Assembly (NCBI RefSeq): GCF_000144695.1
Contig: NC_014378.1
Location: 2,194,043-2,258,042, forward strand
Origin: Acetohalobium arabaticum DSM 5501
GTDB lineage: Bacteria > Bacillota > Halanaerobiia > Halobacteroidales > Acetohalobiaceae
Direction of reading: 5' to 3'
DNA: 64,000 bases
The position numbers and the translations under genes are program-made. Of this stretch, positions 8,372-17,420 are shown piece after piece (within the stretch, counting starts at the first letter, position 1; each line of letters begins with the position of its first letter). The notes beneath the pieces are model-generated. The model made no database searches. It was not told where the DNA came from and saw nothing but the letters and a program-made list of their open reading frames with translations.

Positions 8372-8746
8372 TCAAGCTAAAGCCGTCGCATAAGCAATAG
8401 CCTGCTGTTTAGTATGGGACAGGCTGATTAACACCTCTCTAATCTCTAACTCTTTAGCCAACAGCTCTGCCTGATTATGTAATTTAATTTCAGGCCTACC
8501 TGACTGATCATTCACGACTTCAATCTCAGTCCACTTCATACCTCTCAGGCCGGTACCGAAAGCTTTAACCACTGCTTCCTTAGCAGCAAACCGGGCTGCT
8601 AAATGGACCTCCGGACTGCTCCGCTGTAGACAGTAATCAACTTCCTCAGAGGTAAAGAGCCGGTCCAAAAAACGGTCCTGATACTTCTCCCAGCCGTCTT
8701 TGATTCTAGCCACTTCAATTATATCGACACCTATTCCGGTAACCAT
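8372..8746 (-). CDS. acpS: Holo-[acyl-carrier-protein] synthase
   Basis: The 124-residue product has the family signature GIGVDIIEVARI at the N terminus with the Mg-binding Asp, and RFAAKEAVVKAFGTGL in the middle with the Mg-binding Glu and catalytic Lys. It transfers 4'-phosphopantetheine from CoA to ACP. Length is normal for AcpS trimers. AAAGGAG precedes ATG 8746. It heads the operon acpS-nnrED-CBS-elbB. Confidence 0.96.
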   Translation of the reverse strand: MVTGIGVDIIEVARIKDGWEKYQDRFLDRLFTSEEVDYCLQRSSPEVHLAARFAAKEAVVKAFGTGLRGMKWTEIEVVNDQSGRPEIKLHNQAELLAKELEIREVLISLSHTKQQAIAYATALA

Positions 8747-8862
8747 TCCTCAACTCCTTTAAACTGAGTTTCAACTTTAGCCTTTACATCTTTAAACTTA
8801 TTTAAACATTACTGTTATATTTATTAATTCTTGAAAGTAACGATTGATTCCTCTTTCAACAA

Positions 8863-8903
8863 TTAAAATTCCTCTGCCCAAAGTGAAAGTTCAGGCAGAG
8901 GAA
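8863..8903 (-). terminator. Rho-independent terminator behind the chemoreceptor gene
   Basis: On the minus strand TTCCTCTGCC pairs perfectly with GGCAGAGGAA around a 15-nt loop, followed by TTTTAATT. It lies 7 nt past the chemoreceptor stop codon. Confidence 0.85.
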
Positions 8904-8909
8904 AGGGCT

Positions 8910-10499
8910 TTATACATTAAATTTATTCACTAATCTTTCTAAATCCTGAGACATATTGGCTAATTCCTGGGACGAAGCTGCAATCTCATCAGACATATTC
9001 CCAATATCCTGTGCGGCTTGATTGACTTCATCACTGCTTTCAGCTAATTGTTGAGCAGCATCTGCTGTATCCTCGATCTGAAGGGCAGTTGCTTTGCTGT
9101 TATCCTTTATTTCTCCAAATACATCTCCGGTCTTATCTATAATCTCCTGTCCCTTGGCTACTTTAGTTTCAACTTCCTGGACTGCTTCTAAGCCCACATC
9201 AGCCTTCTGCTGTGTCTTATTAATTAATTCTGCAATCCTCTCTGTTGCCTCATTAGTCTCCTCTGCCAGCTGTCTAATTTCTTCAGCTACCACTGAAAAT
9301 CCCTGCCCGGCTTCGCCAGCCCTTGCTGCTTCAATAGCAGCATTTAAGGCTAATAGATTAGTCTGTTCCGAGATATCAGTAATTAAATTTATAATCTGAC
9401 CAATCTCCTTAGAATAAGCATCCAACTCTTCGATTATATCTACTGTCCCTTCAACTGAATTTCTTATATCAGCCATACTCTCTAAAGCATCTTGAATATT
9501 TTCACTACCAGACTCAGTCTTGGTATCTGCTTCATTAGCAAAGCTGGCTACTTCTTCAGCTCCAGCGGATATCTGTTGAATACTGGCCGATATATTCTCA
9601 ATTAATTCATTAGTAGTCTCTATAGTAGCATTTCCCTCCTGAGCAGAAGCAGTTAACTCTTCACTATAGGCGGTTAACTCTTCAATGGTATCAATTAAAT
9701 CAGCAACGAGCTCCTGTAGATTAGCCTGCATCTGATTAAGAGAGTTAGCTAAAACCCCAATCTCATCATCATTCTCTACTTCTAGTGAATCAATATCTAA
9801 GTCTCCTGCGGCAATCTTTTCTGCAAATTCTTCAGCTTTTATAATCGGATAGGTGATCCTCTTATTTATAGCTAAAGCAACAATTACTCCAATTATTACT
9901 GTTACAATAAGCAAGATGATCCCGGTTCGATTAGCAAACAGAGTATGTCTTTCAACAGTAGAACGGGCCTGATTCTGCTGCTTAGTTAAATAGCTTTGAT
10001 ACTGTTCAAAGTAATGCTCGATCTTATCAAGCTGCTTTAGAGTTTCAGTTTGATATACTTCTAGAGCAAGCCTGCGGCCTTCTTCGGAATCATAGCCGTA
10101 CTCTGCAAAAATACTCTTTATTTCTTTGGCTGATTGATGGAGCTTCTTATGAGGAGCTTCTAAGTTTTGAATAATTTCTTTAACTTCAGCCGGAAGCCTG
10201 TCATACCTTTCTGATTCCAACAGCGAATAATACCAGTTTCCAAAAGAACACTCGGTAGGATTTAATTCACCTTCAAACTTCTCTTCGGTCAACAAAGTAT
10301 TCGATAACTGATTAACCCAGACTACATGATCTAATTCCTTCTCTTGAAAGAATGAATGCTGCTCCATATTCTGTTCTAAGACTCGATTTTCATCTTCAAT
10401 TAAATTCAAACTATAAAACAGAACTCCTCCTAAAATAATCATTAAGATTAAAACTATTCCAAAGCCGCCTAATAATTTCTTTCGTAGATTCAATCGCAT
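8910..10499 (-). CDS. Methyl-accepting chemotaxis protein with extracytoplasmic CZB-like zinc-binding domain
   Basis: The 529-residue receptor has transmembrane helices at about 13-30 and 192-211, a HAMP linker to about 265, and a long coiled-coil signalling domain. The conserved hairpin tip ([19 protein letters not shown]) is present. Between the membrane helices, residues about 58-121 carry His58, Trp61, Cys84, FGNWY (86-90), His117 and His121, the spacing of the CZB zinc-binding fold (HxxW, CxxGxW-like, HxxxH). CZB domains are usually cytoplasmic, so its position outside the membrane is unusual. It should control flagellar or twitching behaviour through CheA/CheW; no other chemotaxis gene is nearby. 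Confidence 0.88.
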   Translation of the reverse strand: MRLNLRKKLLGGFGIVLILMIILGGVLFYSLNLIEDENRVLEQNMEQHSFFQEKELDHVVWVNQLSNTLLTEEKFEGELNPTECSFGNWYYSLLESERYDRLPAEVKEIIQNLEAPHKKLHQSAKEIKSIFAEYGYDSEEGRRLALEVYQTETLKQLDKIEHYFEQYQSYLTKQQNQARSTVERHTLFANRTGIILLIVTVIIGVIVALAINKRITYPIIKAEEFAEKIAAGDLDIDSLEVENDDEIGVLANSLNQMQANLQELVADLIDTIEELTAYSEELTASAQEGNATIETTNELIENISASIQQISAGAEEVASFANEADTKTESGSENIQDALESMADIRNSVEGTVDIIEELDAYSKEIGQIINLITDISEQTNLLALNAAIEAARAGEAGQGFSVVAEEIRQLAEETNEATERIAELINKTQQKADVGLEAVQEVETKVAKGQEIIDKTGDVFGEIKDNSKATALQIEDTADAAQQLAESSDEVNQAAQDIGNMSDEIAASSQELANMSQDLERLVNKFNV

Positions 10500-10940
10500 T
10501 CTTTTAGCTCCCTTCTTCTTATGTATTATAAGTTCACCCTATAAGTAATAATTACTATTACTATTATAACAGAATGAGATAAATTTAGCAACTATTTCTT
10601 TGATCGGCGGCTAATCTTCTATAAATTTAATTTTGCTACTTAATATGTTGTTGCAGTTTAAAGTTGATATCTTGCAAACGCTCCGAAAATCAGCCCAATC
10701 AATTAGCAATAAATTAATTTTATAGCTACATTTAAAATTATAGCTTATATGATGATTATTCTCTCTTGTGGGGCTGCTTTAAAGTCGCTTGTTGCAAGAT
10801 ATCAACTAAATTGTGCAAAATTATCTGAGGAAGCGTTTAAAACCAGATCAATGAAATTTCTATTCTGTAATACTGCAAATAGTCAATATGTGCTTACAAC
10901 AACTTTCATTGGTGATAACCATAGCGCGATATATCTATTA
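10500..10940. other. Non-coding gap upstream of the chemoreceptor, with an imperfect inverted repeat
   Basis: No convincing gene is present: the short ORFs lack ribosome sites and overlap repeat DNA. The gap holds a 16-bp perfect inverted pair (10662-10677 and 10792-10807). Near 10882-10905 and 10941-10950 it holds two copies of an AAATAGTCAA motif that also borders repeat R2 at 19.7 kb. Confidence 0.6.
10662..10807. repeat. Imperfect inverted repeat of about 145 bp (MITE-like or hairpin RNA)
   Basis: AGTTGATATCTTGCAA at 10662-10677 is perfectly complementary to 10792-10807. Pairing continues imperfectly inward (AAATCAGCCC on the left against the complement of GGGCTGCTTT on the right). The interior is AT-rich and has no ORF. 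It could be a miniature transposable element or a transcribed hairpin; no target duplication was recognised. Confidence 0.55.
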
Positions 10941-11197
10941 CAAATAGTCAACATTTCTCTGGAGCGACTCTTAAAAAGAACTTGGAGCCATGGAGGTTGT
11001 AGAATAATTTCTTTTTGTTCTTAGTCCTTTAGATTTGCTCAATACTACCATATTTAGCTCTAAAGGTTACTCCCATAGCCAGCCATTGGTTTGTATGCTG
11101 GCTATGGCGGAAAGTTCTTTTTTGAGAGTGAGTGAGACAGGACGTCGAACGAACGGCAAGCGTAAGAGATTTGTTGACTATAATCTGCAATATCATG
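10941..11197 (+). repeat. Repeat R2, copy A
   Basis: This stretch aligns with 19484-19740 (inverted) and 50112-50372 (same orientation). Shared blocks in order are GGAGCGACTCTTAA, GGAGCCATGGA with a nearby TGTAGA, a hairpin CCATAGCCAGC/GCTGGCTATGG (11073-11107) with loop core TTGGTYTGTA, GAGTGAGACAGGACGTCGAA, CGAACGGCAAGCG and TTGTTGACTATA. No protein-coding potential is shared. Copy A lies directly beyond the 3' end of the group IIC intron. The nature is unknown: a miniature mobile element or structured RNA are both possible. Confidence 0.75.
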
Positions 11198-11257
11198 AAA
11201 GAGACCATATTAGCTGCAAATAGAAAGTGACACAACATATCAATTATGGCAGATTAT

Positions 11258-13032
11258 ATAGAGTAGGACCAGCCTCACAGCTGGGACCTCTCACCAAACT
11301 GCACGTACGGTTCTCCCGTATACAGCTTTCCGTTGTCGTTGCCCCTTTCCAAGGAGTAAGTCTTCGACTTCGTGTTTCCACGAGTGTGGATTTTACTCTT
11401 GTTAAGACAATGTGGTAAGTAGTGATTTAAGTCCCTTCTGCCTTAATACGGCATTAGGGATTCTTTTATTTTGGTGCTTTATTGCTTTCTTCTTAGACTT
11501 TGTAAGTATTACAAAGTCATCAGCAAATCTAACTATTTTATATCCTCGTTTTGTCATTATCTTATCCAGTTGATGGAGATAAATGTTGGCTAGAAGAGGA
11601 GAAATTACTCCTCCCTGAGGTGTTCCCTGCTTTGATGGAATATATCCTTCTTCGGTCATGACTCCTGCAGTTAACCATGACTTTATCATTCTCAATACCC
11701 AGCCATCATTTATTCTCTCAGTAATAAATTCCATTAATAGATCTTGGTTTATATTATCAAAGTATCCTTTGATATCGGCATCTAGAACCCATTTATACCC
11801 CTCTTCTTTATACTCTTCTACTTTATTTATTGCATCCATCTGGGACCTTCCTGGACGAAATCCATAGGAACAGTCACAGAATATCTTTTCAAATATAGGC
11901 TCTATTTTCCTTTTCACTGCCGCTTGTGCTATTCTATCCTTCACAGTGGGGATGCCTAATGGACGTTCTCTGCCATCACCTTTTGGAATCATTACTCTAA
12001 GTACCGGTGATGATTCATATCTATCTTCCTGTAACTGTCTATATAATTCTCTCATATTCTGTTGATAATTATCACAGAATTCCTCTATGGTTACTCCATC
12101 TACTCCGGCACTTCCTCCATTTGCTATTACGGTCTGTGCTGCTAAATGTAGATTTACTTTTGTTACAATCTTATCTTTAAGTGTATAGTAGGTGCGTCTG
12201 GTCACTAACTCACCTATCCTTTCTTCACAACTTACCAATCTTTAGCTCCATAATCCAGTAACCTACCCCTATCCTTCATGGTATTACCGACCGCGTCTTT
12301 AGGCTCTCACCAATCGCCCCCTCCAGTATACCACTACTCAGGTTGTAGTATTTCTGATTTACTTCGTTTTCAGTTATCTATTCCTTTCCACGCTATCCAT
12401 CAGACTCATTGAACTGATCAATGTCTAAACTACTAAGACAGGTTACCACTCTTATTTCACTTCCAATTTCGACAATGTAGGTACCCTTCGCTCCAGTTGG
12501 TTTTATCCTCACCTAGATTGCTCTAAGTTCAACGGGCCAACTATCTTCACTACTATGATACCATCTGACTCCTAGCCAAGCATCATTTCGGTTTTCCCTC
12601 TTTAGGTTATACCTCCACTTATCTCTATCAGTTTTGATAGAGAGCACGCTAGGTTCTCTTCCGGTCAATTACATCACTTTACTGTCATTCCAACCCTAAA
12701 CACACCTAACTGTCTAGCATGAACACATAGAATTCAAACCAGCTATGAATTTCTCCGTTATTTAGGCGGATCACCACAGTTAAATGCCACCTCTGGTTCA
12801 CTTTTGTTTCGGACTGACAGCACGTCTCAAATTCTTCAGATTCTATCTCTCGATAGACACCCTATCACTGTTGACTTCATACACCATTCCAGTTTAGACT
12901 TAGATTGACGTTTGTTTTCTCCGTTTGCTCACCCTTTTCGTCTGTGAGTGCCACAATATCTCAACCTTATCTACCATGTTGATAGCACAGATAGGACTTT
13001 CACCTATTGATAATGTAATTTACGGAACACAC
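11258..13032 (-). mobile_element. Group II intron (IIC-like) inserted behind the glmS terminator, with internally deleted ORF
   Basis: The minus strand begins GTGTGTTCCG at 13032, matching the GUGYG intron start, 2 nt after the T-run of the glmS terminator. The 3' part has a domain V-like hairpin (about 11290-11325, containing ACCGTACGTGCAG) and a domain VI-like arm ending CTACTCTAT near 11258. Insertion immediately behind a terminator hairpin is the known habit of group IIC introns. Total length is about 1.78 kb. About 790 nt of structured 5' RNA precede the ORF. The reverse-transcriptase gene inside lacks its last third. The exact 3' boundary is inferred from the motif. Confidence 0.82.
11402..12238 (-). 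pseudogene. Truncated group II intron reverse transcriptase/maturase
   Basis: This is a 278-residue fragment of a protein normally about 420 residues. Present are the RT0-RT5 blocks: [76 protein letters not shown] and the catalytic FADD. The normal sequence ends about 20 residues after FADD and is replaced by a short unrelated tail, so the thumb and maturase X domain are missing. Sequence resumes at the intron 3' region, so a deletion of roughly 0.4 kb is likely. The protein should be inactive as a maturase. Confidence 0.85.
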
Positions 13033-13033
13033 T

Positions 13034-13070
13034 AAAAAAAGCCTTTAGTCTGTGTTCAGACCAAAGGCTT
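13034..13070 (-). terminator. Rho-independent terminator of glmS
   Basis: On the minus strand AAGCCTTTGGTCTG pairs with CAGACTAAAGGCTT (one G-T pair), with a 4-nt loop, followed by TTTTT. It lies 13 nt past the glmS stop and is the target hairpin of the intron. Confidence 0.93.
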
Positions 13071-13083
13071 AAGCAGAAGAAAT

Positions 13084-14916
13084 TTATTCGACTGTTACAC
13101 TCTTAGCTAAATTACGCGGCTGGTCTACATCACAGCCTTTCTCTACTGCTACATAATAAGCCAAGAGCTGCAGCGGTATTACAGTTAAGATTGAGGTCAG
13201 CAGTTCTTCGGTTTCTGGAATCTCAATCACATGATCTAAGGCATCAACTACTTCTTCTTTCTTATTTAAGACTACTCCAGTAACTGAGGCTCCCCGGGCT
13301 TGAACCTCCTGAATATTGCTTAATGTCTTATCTAAGACTGATTTCTGAGTAGCTAAAGCTACTACCGGTACATCTTCTTCAATTAGAGCTAAGGTACCAT
13401 GTTTTAATTCTCCAGCTGGATAAGACGCCGCATGGAGATAAGAAATCTCTTTTAACTTCAAAGCCCCTTCTAAAGCTACAGCATAATCCAGCCCCCGGCC
13501 GATAAAGAAGGCATTTTCATGTTCGGCATAATCACCAGCAAACTCTTTAAATAGCTCTTCACTATCCTTAATAATCTGGGCTGCCTGATTGGGGATATTC
13601 TTCAGATCGGCAATTAATTCAACAGCCTTCTCCTGAGAAATACTCTCTTTAATCTGGGCTAAACGGATTGCCAATAGATAAAAGACCATTAACATATTAA
13701 TATAGGCCTTCGTCGAAGCCACAGCAATCTCAGGACCGGCATGAATATAGATTACATCATCGGCTTCTCTTGGAATTGTACTGCCTACTACATTGCTGAT
13801 CGCCAATACTCTAGCCCCCTTATCCTGGGCTTCCCGAACAGCAGCTAAAGTATCAGCTGTCTCACCGGATTGGCTAACCACAATCACTAACGTATCCTGA
13901 CTAACTAACGGATCTCTATACCTGAATTCCGAAGCAATATCGACTTCCACCGGAATCTTAACCAGATCTTCAATTAAATATTTGGCTACCAGACCGGAGT
14001 GATAAGCCGTACCGCAGGCTACAATATAGATTCTTTCATAACCTGCCAGCTCTTCTGATGAGAGCTTAAGCTCATCTAGAATCACTTCCTGGTTATCAAT
14101 ACTTAACCGGCCGCTGATGGCCCGCCGCAGAGCTTCAGGCTGTTCATGAATCTCTTTTAACATAAAGTGATCATAACCGGCCTTTTCTGCCATGCCTGGA
14201 TTCCAATCAACAGTAAAGATATCTTTATCGACCGGCTCTCCTTCGATAGTAGAAAGATTAACTCCTGCTTTGGTCACCACTGCCATCTCTCCATCATCCA
14301 GAATATATACTTCATCAGTATGCTCTAAAATAGCCGGAATATCCGAAGCAACAAAGTACTCTCCATCATTCAGCCCTACAATCAAAGGACTGTCCTGGCG
14401 GACTGCAATTAATCTATCCGGTTCATTGACAGTCAGAGCCACAAAGGCATAAGAACCTTCCAGTTTAGCAGCTACCCGGCGGACTGTTTCTGCTAGATCT
14501 CCCGTATAATGCTCTTCTAGCAGATGGACCAATACTTCCGTATCCGTCTCAGAGCTAAAATCATGGCCCTGCTGTAATAATTCTTCTTTCAGCGAAAGAT
14601 AATTCTCAATAATTCCATTATGAACTATCACAAATTCACCTTCACATCCGGTATGGGGATGGGCATTAGGCGTCGAAGGCTTGCCGTGTGTTGCCCAGCG
14701 GGTATGGCCGATACCTACCTGCCCCTGCGGATCCTTGTCAGCAACCAATTCTTCTAAATTATCCAGCTTTCCTACCCGTTTGCAGACCTCAATCTGGTCC
14801 TGCTGATAAAGGGCAATCCCTGCTGAATCATAACCGCGGTACTCCAATTTATTTAAGCCAGCCATCAAGATGGAACTGGCATCTTTATCTCCAATATAAC
14901 CGACGATTCCACACAT
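13084..14916 (-). CDS. glmS: Glutamine--fructose-6-phosphate aminotransferase (isomerizing)
   Basis: The 610-residue enzyme starts MCGIVGYIG with the N-terminal Cys nucleophile exposed after Met removal. The glutaminase domain (about 1-240) has GIGHTRWATHGKP and HNGIIENY. Two SIS domains (about 290-600) have ACGTAYHSGL, VVSQSGETADTLAA and a C-terminal NLAKSVTVE. It makes glucosamine-6-phosphate, the first step to UDP-GlcNAc for peptidoglycan and for the amino sugars of the polysaccharide locus. It is preceded by a glmS ribozyme, which should cleave the mRNA when glucosamine-6-phosphate is plentiful, and followed by a terminator and a group IIC intron. Start ATG 14916 follows GGAGGT. Confidence 0.97.
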   Translation of the reverse strand: MCGIVGYIGDKDASSILMAGLNKLEYRGYDSAGIALYQQDQIEVCKRVGKLDNLEELVADKDPQGQVGIGHTRWATHGKPSTPNAHPHTGCEGEFVIVHNGIIENYLSLKEELLQQGHDFSSETDTEVLVHLLEEHYTGDLAETVRRVAAKLEGSYAFVALTVNEPDRLIAVRQDSPLIVGLNDGEYFVASDIPAILEHTDEVYILDDGEMAVVTKAGVNLSTIEGEPVDKDIFTVDWNPGMAEKAGYDHFMLKEIHEQPEALRRAISGRLSIDNQEVILDELKLSSEELAGYERIYIVACGTAYHSGLVAKYLIEDLVKIPVEVDIASEFRYRDPLVSQDTLVIVVSQSGETADTLAAVREAQDKGARVLAISNVVGSTIPREADDVIYIHAGPEIAVASTKAYINMLMVFYLLAIRLAQIKESISQEKAVELIADLKNIPNQAAQIIKDSEELFKEFAGDYAEHENAFFIGRGLDYAVALEGALKLKEISYLHAASYPAGELKHGTLALIEEDVPVVALATQKSVLDKTLSNIQEVQARGASVTGVVLNKKEEVVDALDHVIEIPETEELLTSILTVIPLQLLAYYVAVEKGCDVDQPRNLAKSVTVE

Positions 14917-14947
14917 AATTAGTCAACCTCCAGAATTGAATTGTTAG

Positions 14948-15090
14948 TTTAACTTCTTTTTAACCCTATAGTTACCTATAGGTTTTAAGAAGTTAATTTA
15001 GGCAGCTAACTCCGCCTAGAGGCATCCGCCGATTCTGCTCGATGAACCTCTTCCTCGTCAACTCGGCCTCAAGCCAAGTCCGGGCGCTAT
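14948..15090 (-). ncRNA. glmS ribozyme: glmS ribozyme / riboswitch
   Basis: The minus-strand leader between glmM and glmS contains the conserved ribozyme core. These are TATAGCGCCCGGACTTGG at the cleavage site (cut expected between A 15088 and G 15087), GAGTTGACGAGGAAGAGGTT, ATCGGCGGATGCCTC, and a long P4-type hairpin (AACTTCTT arms, about 14952-14996). These elements and their order match the Bacillus glmS ribozyme. It binds glucosamine-6-phosphate as cofactor, self-cleaves, and leaves an mRNA open to decay. Confidence 0.95.
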
Positions 15091-15119
15091 AATTATTATT
15101 AGTTAAACCGATTAATTGT

Positions 15120-16460
15120 TTAATCCAGCTCTTCTTTGACTGTTGTCTTGATCTGATTAGCTAACTCTTCTAATTCTTCTGTATCTTTCCCTTCAACCAT
15201 AATTCTAATCACAGGCTCTGTTCCTGAAGCCCGCACAAAGACACGTCCGTTACTGCCTAACGTTTCTTCTGCTTCTTCAATAGCTGTCTGAATCTCTTCA
15301 TTATCCTGCCATGATTCCTTATCCTCTACTTCTACATTAACCAACAGCTGTGGATAAGGCTCCATTACTCCAGCCAGTTCAGATAACGGCTGACCTGTTT
15401 CCTCCATTACTGTAAGCAGCTGCAGAGCTGTCAAGACTCCATCACCGGTAGTATTATAATCTAAAAAGATTATATGGCCGGACTTTTCGCCGCCTAACTT
15501 ATAGCCGTGTTCTAGCATTTCAGCCAGTACATAGCGGTCGCCGTTTTTAGTAATTTCTACTTTGCCGCCTAATTCAGCTAAGGAATCCTGCAGTCCTAAA
15601 TTGCTATACTTGGTAGTTACTACTGTTTTATCCGGCAGTTGATCCTGCTCAATTAAATGCCGGCCGCAGATAGCCATAATTCCATCACCATCTACTAACT
15701 CCCCTGTTTCAGCTACGGCAATTATTCTATCGCCATCGCCGTCAAGACCAATTCCGATATCGGCTTCATTTTCTTCTACAGCAGCCTGCAGCTCTTCGGG
15801 ATGAGTAGAACCACAGTTGCGGTTGATATTAGTACCATCCGGAAGATCATTCAGAGCAATCACTTCAGCTCCAAACTCCCGCAGAATCTCCGGAGCCAAT
15901 TCAAAGGCTGCTCCATTGGCAGCATCAACAACTACCTTCAGCCCGGTAAAGTCAGCATCGATTACTTTATCAAGATGCTTCTTATACGGTACTAGCGGTT
16001 CAATCAGCTCCTCTACCATACCTACATCTACTCCTGTCGGCTGCGGTATCTCAGCCGGATCAGCAAAGAAGAGCTCTTCAATCTCATTCTCCAGCTCATC
16101 ATTAAGCTTTAATCCATTAGCTCTAAAGAACTTAATTCCATTATCAGCTACTGGATTATGGGAGGCTGAAATCATAATTCCTCCGTCAACCTCTAACTCT
16201 TTAGTTAAATAGGCTACTACCGGCGTAGGAATGATGCCGGCCTGTAGAACATCAACCCCAATAGAATTAAGTCCAGCAACCAACGCAGCTTCCAGCATAT
16301 CCCCTGAAATTCTGGTATCCCTACCAATTAAAACTGTAGGATATTCAACCTCCTGGGTCAAGCGATAGCCCGCAGCCTTGCCTAACCTACAGACTAAATC
16401 AACAGTTAATTCCTGATTAGCCAGTCCTCTAACACCATCAGTTCCAAATAAGGCTCCCAT
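15120..16460 (-). CDS. glmM: Phosphoglucosamine mutase
   Basis: The 446-residue product starts GALFGTDGVRG and has the four domains of the alpha-D-phosphohexomutase family. The phosphoserine loop ISASHNPVADNGIKFF, the metal loop GLDGDGDRII, the sugar-binding GEKSGHIIF and the phosphate-binding RASGTEPVIRIMVE are all seen. These are GlmM-type rather than phosphomannomutase variants. It converts glucosamine-6-phosphate to the 1-phosphate. It lies directly upstream of the glmS ribozyme, so the two genes form one pathway unit. Confidence 0.96.
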   Translation of the reverse strand: MGALFGTDGVRGLANQELTVDLVCRLGKAAGYRLTQEVEYPTVLIGRDTRISGDMLEAALVAGLNSIGVDVLQAGIIPTPVVAYLTKELEVDGGIMISASHNPVADNGIKFFRANGLKLNDELENEIEELFFADPAEIPQPTGVDVGMVEELIEPLVPYKKHLDKVIDADFTGLKVVVDAANGAAFELAPEILREFGAEVIALNDLPDGTNINRNCGSTHPEELQAAVEENEADIGIGLDGDGDRIIAVAETGELVDGDGIMAICGRHLIEQDQLPDKTVVTTKYSNLGLQDSLAELGGKVEITKNGDRYVLAEMLEHGYKLGGEKSGHIIFLDYNTTGDGVLTALQLLTVMEETGQPLSELAGVMEPYPQLLVNVEVEDKESWQDNEEIQTAIEEAEETLGSNGRVFVRASGTEPVIRIMVEGKDTEELEELANQIKTTVKEELD

Positions 16461-16570
16461 TCTTTCACTCCTATCTTTAAATATTAATTCCCAATTATTA
16501 AACTTACACTTCCATTATATGCAGCTTGGTATAGAAGTGTTTATTCCAAAAGATAGCATTAGGATTAATT

Positions 16571-17296
16571 TTATCCAACATGGTTTATTAAGCCACCGAT
16601 ACCTTCAATTCTAACCTCCAGCTGGTCACCTTTCTGGACCGAACCTACCCCTGGAGGAGTCCCGGTAGCCACTACATCTCCCGGCTTCAAGGTCATAATC
16701 TGAGAAATAAAGCTGATGAGCTCTTCCATCTTAAAGATCATCTGACCGGTAGTTGACTCCTGTTTAAGTGAGCCATTCTGGAATAATTGGATCTGTAAAT
16801 CATTAGGATCTACCTCAGTAGAAATTACCGGTCCCAATGGAGCAAAGGTATCGAAGGACTTAGCCCGAGTCCACTGGCCATCCTTGTCCTGCAGGTCACG
16901 AGCAGTAATGTCATTGAAACAGGTATAGCCCAGCGTATAGTCTTCGGCTTCTTGGGCCGTTATATCCTTAGCCTCCCGTTTAATCACTGCTGCTATCTCA
17001 GCCTCATAATCCACCTGACTGCTCACGGCTGGATACTTAATGACATCCTCCGGACCGATTACTGCCGTAGCCGGCTTGATGAAGATAACCGGTTCCTCCG
17101 GCAGCTCCATATCCAACTCCCGGGCATGGTCCAAATAATTCAGACCAACACAGACGATTTTATTCGGCTGACAGGGTGCCAATAAGTCTACTTCAGATAA
17201 GGGATAATGCCTGTCCCTGTCCAGCACCTGAATCTGCTCTCCATTTAAAATTCCATACTTTACTTCAGAGTCAGCCTTAAACCTAACATACTTCAT
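16571..17296 (-). CDS. Fumarylacetoacetate hydrolase family protein
   Basis: The 241-residue protein has the FAH/FAHD1 core: KIVCVGLNYLDHARELDM, VIFIKPATAVIGPED, the metal-binding Glu pair in DYEAEIAAVIKRE, YTCFNDITARDLQ, KSFDTFAPLGP and VVATGTPPGVG. Members hydrolyse or decarboxylate acylpyruvates such as oxaloacetate or fumarylpyruvate; which substrate is used here is not visible. Length is normal. The ATG start at 17296 is accepted. It is flanked by galU upstream and glmM downstream and has no obvious pathway partner here. Confidence 0.88.
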   Translation of the reverse strand: MKYVRFKADSEVKYGILNGEQIQVLDRDRHYPLSEVDLLAPCQPNKIVCVGLNYLDHARELDMELPEEPVIFIKPATAVIGPEDVIKYPAVSSQVDYEAEIAAVIKREAKDITAQEAEDYTLGYTCFNDITARDLQDKDGQWTRAKSFDTFAPLGPVISTEVDPNDLQIQLFQNGSLKQESTTGQMIFKMEELISFISQIMTLKPGDVVATGTPPGVGSVQKGDQLEVRIEGIGGLINHVG

Positions 17297-17388
17297 CTAT
17301 TACACCTCACTTCCTGTCCACCCGTTATAATTTTACTATACTTGAGTCTAGAGTTAAAGTTAAACCAATAGAAATTTATTACATAATC

Positions 17389-17414
17389 ATGGGAGCCAAA
17401 TTACTGGCTCCCAT
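17389..17414 (-). terminator. Hairpin behind galU
   Basis: ATGGGAGCCA and its perfect complement flank a 6-nt loop, 6 nt past the galU stop. The downstream tract is AT-rich but has no strong T-run, so termination may be partial. Confidence 0.55.
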
Positions 17415-17420
17415 AAGAAT

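Noticed and set aside
10749-11418. Several ORFs of 62-91 residues on both strands
   Set aside because: They overlap repeat R2 and the 3' end of the group IIC intron and are not preserved in the other R2 copies. No ribosome sites were seen.
13034-13070. ACACAGACTAAA in the glmS terminator, identical to an R1 unit
   Set aside because: It is fully explained by the stem of the terminator; no second unit or R1 core is nearby, so chance is the simplest reading.
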